Shown here in pieces: positions 9,732-20,015 of a stretch of DNA of 64,000 nucleotides. This DNA is from Neobacillus novalis NBRC 102450. Lineage in GTDB: Bacteria > Bacillota > Bacilli > Bacillales > Cytobacillaceae. Below the pieces are notes generated by a model, which saw only the letters and a program-made list of their open reading frames with translations, searched no databases and had not been told where the DNA came from. The stretch is from the NCBI RefSeq assembly GCF_001591805.1, contig NZ_BCVP01000012.1, positions 186,001 to 250,000 on the forward strand, read 5' to 3'. How positions within the stretch are numbered: position 1 is the first letter of the stretch; every line of letters begins with the position of its first letter. The translations under genes and the position numbers were made by a program.

Positions 9732-11210
9732 CTAAAGGATAATGGCAATTAAGCCGCCTGATCCTTCGTTTATTATTCTTTCTAACGTTTCTTTTAATTT
9801 ATATCTGGCATTCTCTGGCATCAAGGAAAGTTTTGCTTGGATCCCTTCTCGGACAATGGAACTCAAACTGCGGCCGAAGATATCCGAGTTCCAAATCGAT
9901 AATGGGTCGTCCTCGAAATCCTGCATTAGATAGCGGACTAGCTCCTCGCTTTGTTTCTCTGTCCCGATAATTGGCGCAAATTCCGATTCCACATCCACTT
10001 TAATCATATGAATTGATGGGGCTACCGCTCGTAATCTAACACCAAAACGTGGCCCTTGACGAATAATTTCTGGTTCTTCAAGGCTCATATCTGAAAGGGT
10101 TGGTGAGGCAATCCCGTAGCCCGTCTGTTTAACCATTTTCAGGGCGTCGGCAATATGGTCATATTCTGCTTTCGCATGAGCAAAATCCTGCATTAATTCA
10201 AGTAAATGGTCTTTTCCTCTTATTTCGATACCAACGATTTCTTTCAAAATATCATCATATAATTCATCCGGGGCAAATAAATCAATTTCCGCAACACCGG
10301 AACCCATTTCAATCCCGGCCAGTCCAGCACGCTCAATGAATTCAAAGTCACTAAATTGTTGAACGACGCGATCAACATCTCTTAATCTCTTGATATCTTT
10401 AACCGTTTCCTTAACGGCATCCTGATAGCTTTCACGGAGCCAATGGTTTTCTCTTAGTACCATCACCCAGCTTGGAAGGTTTACATTGACTTCGAGAACT
10501 GGAAACTCGTAAAGTGCTTCACGCAGGACATTAAGAACATCACTGTCGCGCATACTCTCTACACTCATCGCGATGACAGGGATATCATATTTAGCTGCTA
10601 AACTCGATCTTAGAGTTTCCGTGCTCGGATGATAAGGCTGAGCACTATTAACGACCATGATAAAAGGTTTACCCACTTCCTTTAGCTCGTCAATGACCCT
10701 TTCCTCTGCCTCAATATAGTTACTTCTTGGTATTTCGCCGATTGTTCCATCGGTGGTCACAACTACCCCGATTGTCGAATGTTCCTGGATTACTTTTCGT
10801 GTGCCGATTTCGGCTGCTTCGTGAAATGGAATTGGCTCCTCATACCAGGGTGTATTAATCATTCTTGGGCCATTTTCATCCTCGTATCCTTTAGCACCCG
10901 GAACAGTATACCCCACACAGTCAACCAGCCTGATATTAACATTTAACCCTTCGTCGACATGAACGGTTGCTGCCTGATTAGGCACAAATTTCGGCTCCGT
11001 TGTCATAATCGTTTTCCCGGCCGCACTTTGCGGCAGCTCATCCTGCGCCCTCGATCTTTCTGCTTCACTGTTTATATTCGGTAACACAACAAGCTCCATG
11101 AATTTTTTAATAAATGTCGATTTCCCCGTACGTACAGCTCCTACTACTCCTAAATAAATATCGCCGCCTGTTCTTTCGGCAATATCTTTAAAAATATCAA
11201 CCTTTTCCAA
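9732..11210 (-). CDS. spoIVA: Stage IV sporulation protein A, coat basement ATPase
   Basis: Mother-cell protein that hydrolyses ATP and polymerises on the forespore surface as the base layer of the spore coat. The 492-aa length matches B. subtilis. Visible are the N-terminal start EKVDIFKDIAERTGG, a Walker A GAVRTGKST near residues 24-32, VDCVGYTVPGA as the Walker B area, and the conserved C-terminal end GSGGLIAIIL used for surface anchoring. The TTG start at 11210 has GGGAGGG upstream. It has its own terminator. Confidence 0.98.
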   Translation of the reverse strand: MEKVDIFKDIAERTGGDIYLGVVGAVRTGKSTFIKKFMELVVLPNINSEAERSRAQDELPQSAAGKTIMTTEPKFVPNQAATVHVDEGLNVNIRLVDCVGYTVPGAKGYEDENGPRMINTPWYEEPIPFHEAAEIGTRKVIQEHSTIGVVVTTDGTIGEIPRSNYIEAEERVIDELKEVGKPFIMVVNSAQPYHPSTETLRSSLAAKYDIPVIAMSVESMRDSDVLNVLREALYEFPVLEVNVNLPSWVMVLRENHWLRESYQDAVKETVKDIKRLRDVDRVVQQFSDFEFIERAGLAGIEMGSGVAEIDLFAPDELYDDILKEIVGIEIRGKDHLLELMQDFAHAKAEYDHIADALKMVKQTGYGIASPTLSDMSLEEPEIIRQGPRFGVRLRAVAPSIHMIKVDVESEFAPIIGTEKQSEELVRYLMQDFEDDPLSIWNSDIFGRSLSSIVREGIQAKLSLMPENARYKLKETLERIINEGSGGLIAIIL

Positions 11211-11279
11211 GTGATTCCCTCCCGATCATAGACTAAAGTGGGATAATATCATCCATTTAGATATTTTTGGACAGTTTAT

Positions 11280-11309
11280 ATTTATGACGTTGTCCTATCT
11301 TTTTATGAC
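11280..11309 (-). promoter_or_regulatory. Tentative SigE promoter of spoIVA
   Basis: Minus strand GTCATAA (11303-11309) lies 16 bases upstream of CATAAAT (11280-11286), roughly the SigE pattern. spoIVA is SigE-dependent in B. subtilis. The match is loose and the spacing slightly long. Confidence 0.35.
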
Positions 11310-11342
11310 ACTTTTTTTAAAAATTTTTACCCCCTTATTAAA

Positions 11343-11388
11343 ATAAAAAAAACCCTCTCCTACAATATATTTCATAGGAAAAGGGTTA
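11343..11388 (-). terminator. yphF intrinsic terminator
   Basis: Minus strand AACCCTTTTCCTA pairs with TAGGAGAGGGTT across a long loop and is followed by eight T residues, immediately beyond the yphF stop. Confidence 0.8.
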
Positions 11389-11396
11389 TGACAAAA

Positions 11397-12107
11397 TTAT
11401 TCTTCTAGGAATACAGGCTCATTCGTTTTCGCATCTAGCGTATAAGGCAGTGAATATGCCGGAACAAACATGGAGTCATTCACCAAAATAGGGCGAATAT
11501 CCTCTCCTGGTTTAAACTGTTTGGCTGAATTCTTAAGTTCCTGATAAAGGTCAGGGCGATAATCAACAAATACCTCCGCATTTCCTGTAATAACTAGGGA
11601 GAGGTTTTGATTCGTATATGGGCTGACAACGTACGGCGGGCTTTTATAGCCTAATTGTTTAAAATCAAGCGAATAAACATTTTTGGCTATTTGTTTTTTA
11701 TAGGGCGGATATCCTTTTGATTTTATCCTTAAGTTTAGATCACGAATTGTTTCTGTCATCCTTAAATCGAACAACTTAACAGTTGGATTTGTTTCTACAT
11801 CAACAAGTACGTATTGAAAGATGCCACCGCTTTCAAACGCATTTCCTGGAGGCTCAGCCATATACTTCGGGGTAATTCTTTTAAATTCAATCGGATATTT
11901 TTGATAAATTGGCGTGTCCGCTTCCTTTGTTTTGATTGGCAGAATACCGCCATTGTCCTTCTGAAAGTCATCCACTGCCGTTTGTACTGCTTGGATTTGA
12001 TCTTTATATGGAATTTGGTTCTGTGATAATTCCTCCTTTGGGTACATACATCCCGACAAAAAAATTGCTGTTAACATAATCAGACAGCCTAGCGTCTTTC
12101 TCTTCAT
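11397..12107 (-). CDS. yphF: YphF-like lipoprotein
   Basis: Predicted membrane lipoprotein of unknown function. The start at 12107 (MKRKTLGCLIML) has AAAGGTGAT upstream, and gives an N-terminal signal peptide ending in the lipobox FLSGC, so the mature protein begins at a lipidated cysteine near residue 19. The rest (about 236 aa in all) is soluble and faces outward. A longer in-frame extension would destroy the signal peptide and overlap yphE, so it is rejected. Its position between spoIVA and yphE matches the B. subtilis gene. Confidence 0.85.
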   Translation of the reverse strand: MKRKTLGCLIMLTAIFLSGCMYPKEELSQNQIPYKDQIQAVQTAVDDFQKDNGGILPIKTKEADTPIYQKYPIEFKRITPKYMAEPPGNAFESGGIFQYVLVDVETNPTVKLFDLRMTETIRDLNLRIKSKGYPPYKKQIAKNVYSLDFKQLGYKSPPYVVSPYTNQNLSLVITGNAEVFVDYRPDLYQELKNSAKQFKPGEDIRPILVNDSMFVPAYSLPYTLDAKTNEPVFLEE

Positions 12108-12132
12108 AAAATCACCTTTAAATTTATGTAAT

Positions 12133-12318
12133 TTAATATAATAAAACAATGAGCAACGTAATTCCGGCAACAAGCATAAATAAATAGGCAACAATGGCTG
12201 TGATAATACGGAGTACCCCTTTTAGCTTATAGCGGCTTAAATAAATGGTCATAATTGCAAGAAACATAAACCCCATACCTGCAATCGAAATCCACATTTT
12301 CAACATACCAGGTGACAT
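12133..12318 (-). CDS. yphE: Small membrane protein of the YphE (DUF2768) type
   Basis: A 61-aa protein made almost entirely of two hydrophobic helices (about residues 8-27 and 37-60) joined by a basic loop YLSRYKLKG. The ATG at 12318 has AGGGGG ten bases upstream; a TTG one codon earlier is also possible. Its place between gpsA and yphF matches the B. subtilis gene. No enzymatic role can be inferred. Confidence 0.8.
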   Translation of the reverse strand: MSPGMLKMWISIAGMGFMFLAIMTIYLSRYKLKGVLRIITAIVAYLFMLVAGITLLIVLLY

Positions 12319-12365
12319 CAAAACAATTCCCCCTTATTCCAAAAATTAATTATAACATAGGTAAT

Positions 12366-12407
12366 AAAAAAAAACTGAAGTAAAGAGGGGCGAATTCTTT
12401 ACTTCAG
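12366..12407 (-). terminator. gpsA intrinsic terminator
   Basis: Minus strand CTGAAGTAAAGA and TCTTTACTTCAG form a 12-bp perfect stem followed by nine T residues, between gpsA and yphE. Confidence 0.9.
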
Positions 12408-12520
12408 CGATGAGGACTAAATAACCCGTTCTCCAGCGTCATACTACCAGGATGCTTCGAAAGCATTGTATGCAATCTAGATAAAATGCGTATCATTTGA
12501 ACGCCTAATTTCTTAATATT

Positions 12521-13576
12521 TTATTCTTCCATATTTCTTTCCTCGAGAACATTCACTAAATCTTCCATTTCATGAGTTTTACCACGGGCCATTAACACAT
12601 CTACCGCATCTTTTGCGTTTTTTCCATTAAATAAGACATCATAAAGAGCAAAGGTAATCGGCATCTTAACATTATACTTTGCAGCGAGCTGATAGGCGGC
12701 TTTTGTTGTCCTTACACCTTCAACCACCATACCCATATTATCAAGAACCTCGTCCAGCGTTTTACCTTTGCCAAGCATATTTCCTGCTCTCCAGTTCCGC
12801 GAATGGACACTTGTACAAGTAACAATTAAGTCGCCAATTCCTGTTAATCCGGAAAATGTTAACGGATTTGCCCCCATTTTTGTTCCAAGACGAGCTATTT
12901 CAGCAAGTCCGCGGGTCATGAGCGCAGCCTTAGCATTATCACCATAGCCAAGCCCGTCGGTTATCCCTGCAGCGAGAGCAATAATATTTTTTAATGCACC
13001 GCCAATTTCAACTCCGATGACATCAGAATTGGTATAGACACGAAAATTATGGTTGATAAATAAATCTTGGACTTTTTCAGCCGCTTCCATATTTTCCGAG
13101 GTAACCGTTACCGTCGTAGGATGCCTTAAGCTAACTTCTTCCGCATGGCTTGGACCTGAAAGGACGACGATGTCTTTTAACAGCTCTTTTGGCATTTCTT
13201 CTTTGATCATTTCTGTAATCCGTAAAAGTGTATCTGGTTCAATCCCCTTGCTCACATGTGCAATTATGACAGGCCCAGCTTGTACAGCACGCATTTTTCC
13301 AAGAACTTCTCGTATCGCCTTAGTAGGAACGGCAAGAATAGCTGTTTCCACACCCATTAAGGCATCACTTAACGAAGCGTAACCAACGATTAATTCCGGC
13401 AGGACAATTCCAGGTAAGTATTTTTTATTTGAATGAAATTCATTGATTTCCTTCACCTGGTCTTCATTATGACTCCAAAGACGGACCTCATGGGAATTAT
13501 CGGCTAACACCATCGCCAGAGCTGTACCCCAGCTTCCCGCGCCTATAACGGCTATTGCTGTTTTTTTATCCTGCAT
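12521..13576 (-). CDS. gpsA: Glycerol-3-phosphate dehydrogenase [NAD(P)+]
   Basis: Reduces dihydroxyacetone phosphate to sn-glycerol 3-phosphate, the entry to phospholipid synthesis. The 351-aa protein has [14 protein letters not shown] as the dinucleotide-binding motif, [16 protein letters not shown], the catalytic-lysine region [13 protein letters not shown] and [12 protein letters not shown]. It follows der by 21 bases, as in B. subtilis. Length is a few residues more than the B. subtilis protein because of the N-terminal MQDKK. Confidence 0.97.
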   Translation of the reverse strand: MQDKKTAIAVIGAGSWGTALAMVLADNSHEVRLWSHNEDQVKEINEFHSNKKYLPGIVLPELIVGYASLSDALMGVETAILAVPTKAIREVLGKMRAVQAGPVIIAHVSKGIEPDTLLRITEMIKEEMPKELLKDIVVLSGPSHAEEVSLRHPTTVTVTSENMEAAEKVQDLFINHNFRVYTNSDVIGVEIGGALKNIIALAAGITDGLGYGDNAKAALMTRGLAEIARLGTKMGANPLTFSGLTGIGDLIVTCTSVHSRNWRAGNMLGKGKTLDEVLDNMGMVVEGVRTTKAAYQLAAKYNVKMPITFALYDVLFNGKNAKDAVDVLMARGKTHEMEDLVNVLEERNMEE

Positions 13577-13597
13577 TACATTACACCCGCCTTATCT

Positions 13598-14908
13598 TTA
13601 TTTTCTTTCTCTCGCGTAAATTTTGATAGGGGTTCCCTCGAAACCAAACGCGTCTCTAATTCTATTCTCGAGAAAACGCTCATAAGAGAAATGCAGTAAT
13701 TCAGGTTCATTGACAAAGACAACAAAGACAGGGGGTTTGACTGCTACCTGTGTTGCATAATAAATTTTTAGGCGTTTCCCTTTGTCACTTGGTGTCGGAT
13801 TCATCGCTATGGCATCCATTATCACATCATTTAACACACTTGTTTCAACCCTCATCGAATGATTTTCACTTGCCGAATTGATCATTGGAAGCAGGGTATG
13901 AATTCGTTTTTTTGTTTTTGCTGATAAAAACACGATGGGAGCATAACTCAAGAATAAGAAATGTTCTCTAATCTTTTGCTCTAACTCTTTCATCGTCTTT
14001 TCGTCTTTTTCAATCGCATCCCATTTATTGACCACGATTACAATTGCTCTGCCCGCTTCATGGGCATACCCGGCAATCTTCTTGTCCTGTTCAATGATAC
14101 CTTCCTCCGCATTGATGACAACTAGAACAACGTCTGAACGCTCAATCGCCCGTAATGCGCGGAGGACACTGTATTTTTCCGTACTCTCATACACTTTTCC
14201 TTTTTTCCTAATTCCAGCTGTATCGATAATGACATATTCATCTCCATTATATGTATACGGAGAATCGACTGCATCACGAGTGGTGCCGGCAATATCGCTG
14301 ACGATGACACGATCTTCACCTAAAATGGCGTTAACAAGGGAAGACTTCCCGACATTTGGCCTTCCAATCAAGGAAAACTTTATTACATCATCACCATATT
14401 CGATTGGCTTGTTTTTTGGAAAGTGTTTGGCGGCCTCGTCCAATAAATCTCCTAGACCAAGTCCGTGTGAACCAGAAACAGGGATTGGCTCACCAAAGCC
14501 TAATGAATAAAAGTCGTAAATTTGTTCACGCATTTCCGGGTTATCAATTTTATTAACCCCTAATACAATCGGTTTCTTAGACTTATATAAAATTTTCGCT
14601 ACCTCTTCATCAGCAGCCGTTACCCCTTCTCGTCCATTTGTTAAGAAGATAATCACGTCTGCTTCATCAATTGCCACTTCTGCCTGCTGACGAATTTGCT
14701 CTAAAAACGGCTCATCACCAATATCGATTCCGCCGGTATCAATTACATTAAAGTCGTGCGTCAACCATTCTCCAGAACTATAAATCCGATCTCTTGTTAC
14801 TCCTGGAATATCCTCAACAATGGAAATTCGTTCGCCAACAATTCGATTAAAAATCGTTGATTTCCCAACGTTTGGCCGTCCTACAATGGCAATAACAGGT
14901 TTAACCAT
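13598..14908 (-). CDS. der: Ribosome-assembly GTPase Der (EngA)
   Basis: Essential double-GTPase needed for 50S subunit maturation. The first G domain starts [11 protein letters not shown] at residues 7-17, with DTGG and NKID. The second starts [11 protein letters not shown], with DTAG and NKWD. A KH-like domain ends in KIYARERK. The start [10 protein letters not shown] at 14908 gives 436 aa, exactly the B. subtilis length; an ATG four codons earlier abuts its ribosome site and is less likely. It is upstream of gpsA, probably cotranscribed. Confidence 0.97.
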   Translation of the reverse strand: MVKPVIAIVGRPNVGKSTIFNRIVGERISIVEDIPGVTRDRIYSSGEWLTHDFNVIDTGGIDIGDEPFLEQIRQQAEVAIDEADVIIFLTNGREGVTAADEEVAKILYKSKKPIVLGVNKIDNPEMREQIYDFYSLGFGEPIPVSGSHGLGLGDLLDEAAKHFPKNKPIEYGDDVIKFSLIGRPNVGKSSLVNAILGEDRVIVSDIAGTTRDAVDSPYTYNGDEYVIIDTAGIRKKGKVYESTEKYSVLRALRAIERSDVVLVVINAEEGIIEQDKKIAGYAHEAGRAIVIVVNKWDAIEKDEKTMKELEQKIREHFLFLSYAPIVFLSAKTKKRIHTLLPMINSASENHSMRVETSVLNDVIMDAIAMNPTPSDKGKRLKIYYATQVAVKPPVFVVFVNEPELLHFSYERFLENRIRDAFGFEGTPIKIYARERK

Positions 14909-14988
14909 TCCACTCGCCATCCCTTCTCTTATATATTACACAAACATATTGTTATGTTAGCATTATTCCATTAAAGTTCTTATTAAGT

Positions 14989-15018
14989 AAAGAAACCCTT
15001 CTTTCATTTAGAAGGGCC
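14989..15018 (-). terminator. yphA intrinsic terminator
   Basis: Minus strand CCCTTCT AAATGAA AGAAGGG followed by TTTCTTT, between yphA and der. Confidence 0.75.
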
Positions 15019-15081
15019 TAACTATATTATTTTATCAATGTTATTCCTAACTAGCAATGGAAACCATAACATGAACAAATT

Positions 15082-15690
15082 TTAAGATGATTTTTGTTTT
15101 GCTTTTTCGAAAAAATGAAAATGGTTTTGGAAAATGGAACCCGCATTTTCCAAAAAGCTCCATCCTGCAAGCAAGGCCGCAATTAATGAACAAATATCTA
15201 AATAAGCAAGAGCCCCGACAGAATAGGTAAATTGAAGCTTATTTAAGATATAGGCATATAAAAACTCCCCTTGCATGGTGCCGCTCACGATAATCAACAA
15301 GCGGCCTTTTAACGTTTTTTGCAAGAGAATGGCAAGATAGCCAAAGCATATCCCCATCATCCATTCCTTCTTAAAGATCACCCAAATTGGATCAAAAATT
15401 TCGAACAAATGGAATGTAACATAGGCAATTGACACAATTAATGAACAGATAAAAAAATAAAAGATAGCACCTAGTTTTTCCTGACTGTAAAATACATAAG
15501 AAACAACTAATAAGAATATTCCACTCGCATGCAATTCAAAACTGCCAATGCTGAAATGATAATTCGATAATATGATTACGGTTAGAACCATAATCGACAT
15601 TTTTAAACGATATGTGTTTTGCTTATGTAGGATAAACGTCATATAGACCCAGAAAGCCCAGCATATCCAATAAAACATGATCCCTTCCAT
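15082..15690 (-). CDS. yphA: Polytopic membrane protein, YphA-like
   Basis: About 202 residues with six or seven hydrophobic segments, beginning MEGIMFYWICWAFWVYM and ending in a soluble basic tail EKAKQKSS. The ATG at 15690 has GGAGG eight bases upstream; the ATG three codons earlier is too close. Position between fni/ypzI and der, and the length, match B. subtilis yphA. No functional motif is visible and no transport class can be assigned. Confidence 0.7.
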   Translation of the reverse strand: MEGIMFYWICWAFWVYMTFILHKQNTYRLKMSIMVLTVIILSNYHFSIGSFELHASGIFLLVVSYVFYSQEKLGAIFYFFICSLIVSIAYVTFHLFEIFDPIWVIFKKEWMMGICFGYLAILLQKTLKGRLLIIVSGTMQGEFLYAYILNKLQFTYSVGALAYLDICSLIAALLAGWSFLENAGSIFQNHFHFFEKAKQKSS

Positions 15691-15796
15691 TCCATACACC
15701 TCCTATTATTCACATTATTGGTATTCTTTATATATTTCCATACTCCCTGAATAATATTTCCACTGTGAATCATCTTATAAAGAGGAGGTGTGGATA

Positions 15797-15937
15797 ATGG
15801 GAAGAGACCGCCAAGAGAAAAAATTAAAAGCAAGCAGGAGAGTAGAATCCGACCGGGATCAAGCATTACACTATCCCGGTGCAACCAAGCTCTCAAGTCC
15901 TGAGGAAGCTCGTGGATTAAATGACGGGAAAAGATAA
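15797..15937 (+). CDS. ypzI: YpzI-type small protein
   Basis: A 46-aa, highly charged soluble peptide reading MGRDRQEKKLKASRRVESD and ending in EARGLNDGKR. It has a strong site, GAGGAGGTG, upstream of its ATG and a terminator just after its stop, so it is a real gene although short. It is on the plus strand between divergent yphA and convergent fni. It resembles the small YpzI family of Bacillus; its function is unknown. Confidence 0.8.
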   Translation: MGRDRQEKKLKASRRVESDRDQALHYPGATKLSSPEEARGLNDGKR

Positions 15938-15946
15938 ATAACACCA

Positions 15947-15975
15947 AAAAAGCTCTCGCGGATGCGAGAGCTTTT
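15947..15975. terminator. Bidirectional terminator of ypzI and fni
   Basis: AAAAGCTCTCGC GGAT GCGAGAGCTTTT is a near-perfect stem with A and T runs on either side, so it can end transcription from both directions. It overlaps the fni stop codon. Confidence 0.88.
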
Positions 15976-17032
15976 ATTTAATTGAACGCTGGCTATACCG
16001 TTTCGTATCTATTCCTCTTTGGTGCAGCCAATGGTATGTATCACCGGATATTACTAACGGAGCATTTTGTAAATCTGATATCGTTTTCGCCCCTAAAGCA
16101 GTCATAATCATCGTTAATTCTTTATGGAGGGTTTCGATTTCTTCCTGAAGGGCGGCAATTCCCTTCTCAACAAGAATTCGCAAGAAATATCCTGCGATAC
16201 CAATCGCATTTGCTCCTAATGCTAATCCCCTGGCAATGTCATATCCAGTGGTAAAACCTCCGGAACCGATAATCGTTACTTGATTAGTAATCGATGCCGC
16301 TTCAATGATTGAGACTGGAGTCGAAATGCCCCAATTATTAAAAAACGAGAAAGTCTTTTCACGGCGCTTATTTTCTATTTCTGCAAAATTTGTTCCCCCA
16401 GAGCCGCCAACATCAACCGCTGTGACACCGACTGAAGAAAGGGTTTCAGCAGTTTCCCTCGTCATTCCGAAACCGACTTCTTTGACGATGACTGGAACAT
16501 CCACCACATTGACAATAGACTCGATTCTATTTAACGCACCAGAAAAATCCCGATCCCCCTCTGGCATGGTTAGTTCTTGAATGACATTCAAATGGATTTG
16601 CAGGGCGTTTGCTTCAATCATATCGATAGCCGCTTTTGCATTCTCCGTAGTTGCTTCGCTGCCAATATTAGCGATGATAATACCATTAGGATTTTCTTTT
16701 CGGACTATCCCATAGGTATACCTTTCTGCTTTATCCTTTAGAGCTGACATCTGTGAACCTACAGCCATAGCTAACCCGGTATTTTTAGCAGCAATGGCAA
16801 GCTCCTTGTTAATCTGAAAGGTTTTTTCACCGCCGCCGCCTGTCATTGCATTGATAAAAATAGGCGAACTTAAATAAAGTCCGCCAATCGAATGGTCTAA
16901 TTGCACGTCGAATACATTGGTATTCGGCAGGCTCTGGTGAAGAAATTTTATATCATCGAAAACTGTTGCAGAGTTTTGCTTATTTTCAAGAGCGAAGCGG
17001 ATATGGTCCCATTTTCGTTCAGATCTGGACAA
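15974..17032 (-). CDS. fni: Type 2 isopentenyl-diphosphate delta-isomerase
   Basis: FMN- and NADPH-requiring isomerase interconverting IPP and DMAPP. The 352-aa TIM-barrel protein has the N-terminal [12 protein letters not shown] signature, the [13 protein letters not shown] phosphate-binding segment, [22 protein letters not shown] and the second glycine-rich phosphate site IGSGGFTTG. It supplies substrate for HepS/HepT. It is 12 bases after the S1-domain gene, as in B. subtilis. Confidence 0.96.
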   Translation of the reverse strand: MSRSERKWDHIRFALENKQNSATVFDDIKFLHQSLPNTNVFDVQLDHSIGGLYLSSPIFINAMTGGGGEKTFQINKELAIAAKNTGLAMAVGSQMSALKDKAERYTYGIVRKENPNGIIIANIGSEATTENAKAAIDMIEANALQIHLNVIQELTMPEGDRDFSGALNRIESIVNVVDVPVIVKEVGFGMTRETAETLSSVGVTAVDVGGSGGTNFAEIENKRREKTFSFFNNWGISTPVSIIEAASITNQVTIIGSGGFTTGYDIARGLALGANAIGIAGYFLRILVEKGIAALQEEIETLHKELTMIMTALGAKTISDLQNAPLVISGDTYHWLHQRGIDTKRYSQRSIK

Positions 17033-17044
17033 GTAAAATCACCA

Positions 17045-18184
17045 TTATTTTCTTAGATTCTTTAATTTGTCTCCAATGACTTCACCAAGCTGGAAGCCTT
17101 TTGATTCTTCAGGAAGCTCATAATCAAGATTTTCTTCAACCTCTTTTTCAAGAAGTTCTTTAATGCTTAATGATAACCGTTGAACATTCTCATTAGCATC
17201 TAAAACCTTAACTTTAACTTCTTGTCCTTCTTTAAGAACCTCATGCGGTGTTCCAATATGCTTATGAGCAATTTGAGAAATATGAACAAGACCTTCAACA
17301 CCAGGGAAAACCTCAACAAAGGCACCGTAAGAGACTAATCGTTTCACAGTTCCTTCTAAAATACTTCCTTTAGGTGCTTTTTCAGCAATATTTATCCATG
17401 GTCCAGGAAGTGTTTCCTTTATCGATAAAGAAATTCTTTCATTATCACGGTCTACACTTAATACTTTTACTTGAACCTGCTGGCCTTCTTGAACAACATC
17501 TGATGGCTTATCAACGTGTTCATAGGATAATTGGGAAATATGGACCAGACCGTCGATTCCGCCAATATCAACGAAGGCTCCAAAATCAGTAATTCGTTGA
17601 ACCCTGCCATCAATTATCTGGCCTGCTTGTAATGCACCAAGACGATTTTGTTTTTGTTTCCCTTTTTCTTCTTCAACAACTGCTCGATGCGAAAGGATTA
17701 AGCGGTTCTTTTCTTTATCAAGTTCAACGATTTTAAAGGTAAGATTGGAACCCTTGTAATCGCTGAAATCCTCGACAAAATAGGATTCAACAAGAGAGGC
17801 TGGGACAAATCCGCGAACGCCAAGATCAACAACAAGACCGCCTTTAACAACGTCTTTTACTTCGGTTTCAAAAACTTCGCCGCTTTGGAACTTTTGTTCT
17901 AAGCTCTCCCACGCCTTCTCGGCATCTACTTTTCTTTTTGAAAGAATCAATGCCTCTTCTTCTACTTTTAAAACTTCCAGTTCCAGTTGATCACCTTCAT
18001 GAACCGCATCGGATGCCTTTTCAATATGAAGGCTTGAAAGCTCACTAATTGGGATAATTCCATCAAGTTTACTGCCTGGAACAGCCACGAGCACCTGTTT
18101 CTCTTCTACTTTAGTAACTTGTCCAGTTACTTTGTCTCCAATTTCAAAGCTTTTCACTTCTACTTGATTTAACTCTTCCGACAT
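17045..18184 (-). CDS. ypfD: S1-domain RNA-binding protein (ribosomal protein S1 homologue)
   Basis: 379 residues containing four S1 (OB-fold) repeats, starting near residues 17, 104, 188 and 273. The last two include [19 protein letters not shown] and [18 protein letters not shown]. Low-GC Gram-positive S1 homologues usually have four repeats against six in E. coli, and their role in initiation is less strict. A strong AGGAGG precedes the start. It lies between the acyltransferase gene and fni. Confidence 0.92.
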   Translation of the reverse strand: MSEELNQVEVKSFEIGDKVTGQVTKVEEKQVLVAVPGSKLDGIIPISELSSLHIEKASDAVHEGDQLELEVLKVEEEALILSKRKVDAEKAWESLEQKFQSGEVFETEVKDVVKGGLVVDLGVRGFVPASLVESYFVEDFSDYKGSNLTFKIVELDKEKNRLILSHRAVVEEEKGKQKQNRLGALQAGQIIDGRVQRITDFGAFVDIGGIDGLVHISQLSYEHVDKPSDVVQEGQQVQVKVLSVDRDNERISLSIKETLPGPWINIAEKAPKGSILEGTVKRLVSYGAFVEVFPGVEGLVHISQIAHKHIGTPHEVLKEGQEVKVKVLDANENVQRLSLSIKELLEKEVEENLDYELPEESKGFQLGEVIGDKLKNLRK

Positions 18185-18348
18185 ATGTATTCCTCCTTAA
18201 TCCATTTACATCTAAATATAATCTATATATGATTTGGTGAAAGCCAAGAGCCTTCACCACATATAAAAAACATAGTTAAAAAAAGAATATTCGAAAAAAG
18301 TCCCTTTTTAATAACTTCTTACAAATAGGCTCTTTTGTCAAGCAGAAC

Positions 18349-18930
18349 CTATTGATACTCTTTTATTAGTTTTGCAATTTCAGACATAATTAATTCTGTA
18401 ACCTGTTCCGCGGATGCCTTGGTACTTCTCATTTCTTCCATTGCTATAGGTTTTCCGTATACTACCCTTAACTTATGTAAGGCTTTATACGGACCGATAA
18501 CAGCACAAGGAACCACCAACGCCTCTGTTCGTAATGCGAAAAATCCTGCTCCTGAAAGTCCTTTACCTAACTCCCCGGTCTTACTTCTTGTCCCTTCCGG
18601 AAAAAGTCCGAAAACGTGGCCATCTTTTAAAACTTTCAATCCTGATCTAAGTGCCTCACGATCCCCAAATCCCCTTTTTACTGGGAAAGCATTACATTTT
18701 CTAACGATTCCGCCCAACACTGGGATCCGAAAAATCTCTTCCTTCGCCATATAGTGAACAGGCCGAGGTGCCATAATTCCCACAATTATCGGATCAAAAT
18801 TATTGATATGATTGGAACAAAGAAGAACTCCACCGTCTTTTGGGAAATTTTCAACGCCAATTGCCTCAACTCTGTACCATGGTTTAAAAATCCCATAAAC
18901 AACCGATTTTGCAAACCCGTAAAACGTCAC
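18349..18930 (-). CDS. plsC: 1-acyl-sn-glycerol-3-phosphate acyltransferase
   Basis: Transfers an acyl chain to lysophosphatidic acid to give phosphatidic acid at the membrane. The 193-aa protein shows the catalytic HX4D motif in [10 protein letters not shown] (about residues 39-48) and the substrate-binding FPEGTRSK. Its ATG overlaps the cmk stop by four bases (ATGA), indicating coupling. B. subtilis places plsC elsewhere, but cmk-plsC-S1 pairing occurs in many Firmicutes. The exact acyl donor cannot be read from sequence. Confidence 0.9.
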   Translation of the reverse strand: MTFYGFAKSVVYGIFKPWYRVEAIGVENFPKDGGVLLCSNHINNFDPIIVGIMAPRPVHYMAKEEIFRIPVLGGIVRKCNAFPVKRGFGDREALRSGLKVLKDGHVFGLFPEGTRSKTGELGKGLSGAGFFALRTEALVVPCAVIGPYKALHKLRVVYGKPIAMEEMRSTKASAEQVTELIMSEIAKLIKEYQ

Positions 18931-19607
18931 CCTAATCCAATCCTTTCGTGCACAATTGCCATTATTTTTTCTACAACATCAGGAATGGTTAAAGAGGTTG
19001 TATCGATTTCAATTGCATCATCGGCCTTTTTCAAAGGAGCTATCTCTCTCTCTGAATCGATTTTATCTCTTTGTGCAATTTCTTCTTTTAATTTATTTAG
19101 GTCGGACGGGAAGCCCTTTTGTACATTTTCAGAATGACGGCGGACGGCTCTTTCCTCAACACTGGCAAGTAAAAAGATTTTTACTTCTGCACCTGGCAGG
19201 ACATGCGTTCCGATATCACGTCCATCCATTACAACACCGCCTTCTGTGGCAAATGCTTGCTGCCTTCGGACCATTTCTTTACGAATCAACAGATGCTTTG
19301 CGACATACGAAACAGAATTGGTTACTTTTGAAGAACGAATCTCATTTGTTACATCCTTATTATCAAGATATACTAATTGACCATTATCAGAGGGCAGTAA
19401 TTTAATTTCAGTCGATAATAATGTATCAAATAATGAAGCTTCTTCTTCCAGATTAAGCCCATTAACGATTGCTTTATATGTTAATGCCCGGTACATTGCG
19501 CCCGTATCGATATAAATGTAGGAAAGCTTTTCCGCGATAATTTTTGCTACTGTGCTCTTTCCGGCCGCAGCAGGGCCGTCAATTGCGATTGATAATTTCT
19601 TTTCCAT
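18927..19607 (-). CDS. cmk: Cytidylate kinase
   Basis: Phosphorylates CMP and dCMP using ATP. The 226-aa protein has the P-loop [13 protein letters not shown] at residues 9-21, [27 protein letters not shown] and the lid-region R-rich segment ERAVRRHSE. The ATG at 19607 is used because TTTAGGAGG lies just upstream; the upstream in-frame start would include that site. It heads cmk-plsC. Confidence 0.96.
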   Translation of the reverse strand: MEKKLSIAIDGPAAAGKSTVAKIIAEKLSYIYIDTGAMYRALTYKAIVNGLNLEEEASLFDTLLSTEIKLLPSDNGQLVYLDNKDVTNEIRSSKVTNSVSYVAKHLLIRKEMVRRQQAFATEGGVVMDGRDIGTHVLPGAEVKIFLLASVEERAVRRHSENVQKGFPSDLNKLKEEIAQRDKIDSEREIAPLKKADDAIEIDTTSLTIPDVVEKIMAIVHERIGLG

Positions 19608-19694
19608 AAATCCTCCTAAATACAATTATGATTGTCTCCTTTGTTGTCTTCTATATATTTTACCATAAGATATCAAAAAGCTTCTTTTTTTAAT

Positions 19695-19727
19695 TCAAAA
19701 AAATAAAGCAGAATCACCTGCTTTATT
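19695..19727 (-). terminator. ypfB intrinsic terminator
   Basis: Minus strand AATAAAGCAG pairs with CTGCTTTATT and is followed by TTTTTTG; it overlaps the last codons of ypfB. Confidence 0.85.
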
Positions 19728-19902
19728 TTCTCTGAAAAGTTTGGAGAATTTCTGTAAAAGTATTTTCATTGACTCCTTCATATTTAGTCAATTGTTTTAT
19801 TTGCGGGAGAATATCCAGTTGATGAAAAATTAGCTGCGCTAAAAATAGAAAAATAAATTGGATGATAACAACCTTGATTAAAAGACTTTCAATCCGTTTC
19901 AT
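19723..19902 (-). CDS. ypfB: Small membrane-anchored protein, YpfB-like (DUF5359)
   Basis: A 59-aa protein starting MKRIESLLIK with one hydrophobic helix (about residues 9-26) and a short soluble tail ending in QTFQRK. The ATG at 19902 has GGAG eight bases upstream; the ATG three codons earlier is too close. Position between cmk and ypeB matches B. subtilis ypfB. The neighbouring ypfA gene (PilZ c-di-GMP receptor) is missing from the 113-base gap upstream. Confidence 0.75.
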   Translation of the reverse strand: MKRIESLLIKVVIIQFIFLFLAQLIFHQLDILPQIKQLTKYEGVNENTFTEILQTFQRK

Positions 19903-20015
19903 AGCATTCACTCCAACATCAATATATCCATATTATTGGGGCCATTGATTTTTTTTATTCCTCACATGAAATGTAATGGCGAAGAAATAGAAAAAGGAAA
20001 AGCAGCAGCTTTTCC

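Noticed and set aside
15639..15947. Minus-strand 102-aa ORF
   Set aside because: It overlaps the well-supported ypzI (plus strand) and the start of yphA and has no ribosome site.
18233..18262. Hairpin upstream of the S1-domain gene
   Set aside because: The stem TGGTGAA/TTCACCA is present, but no T run follows on the minus strand, so it is not a terminator, and no known leader motif was seen.
18956..19405. Plus-strand ORF opposite cmk
   Set aside because: Antisense shadow of cmk with no start signal.
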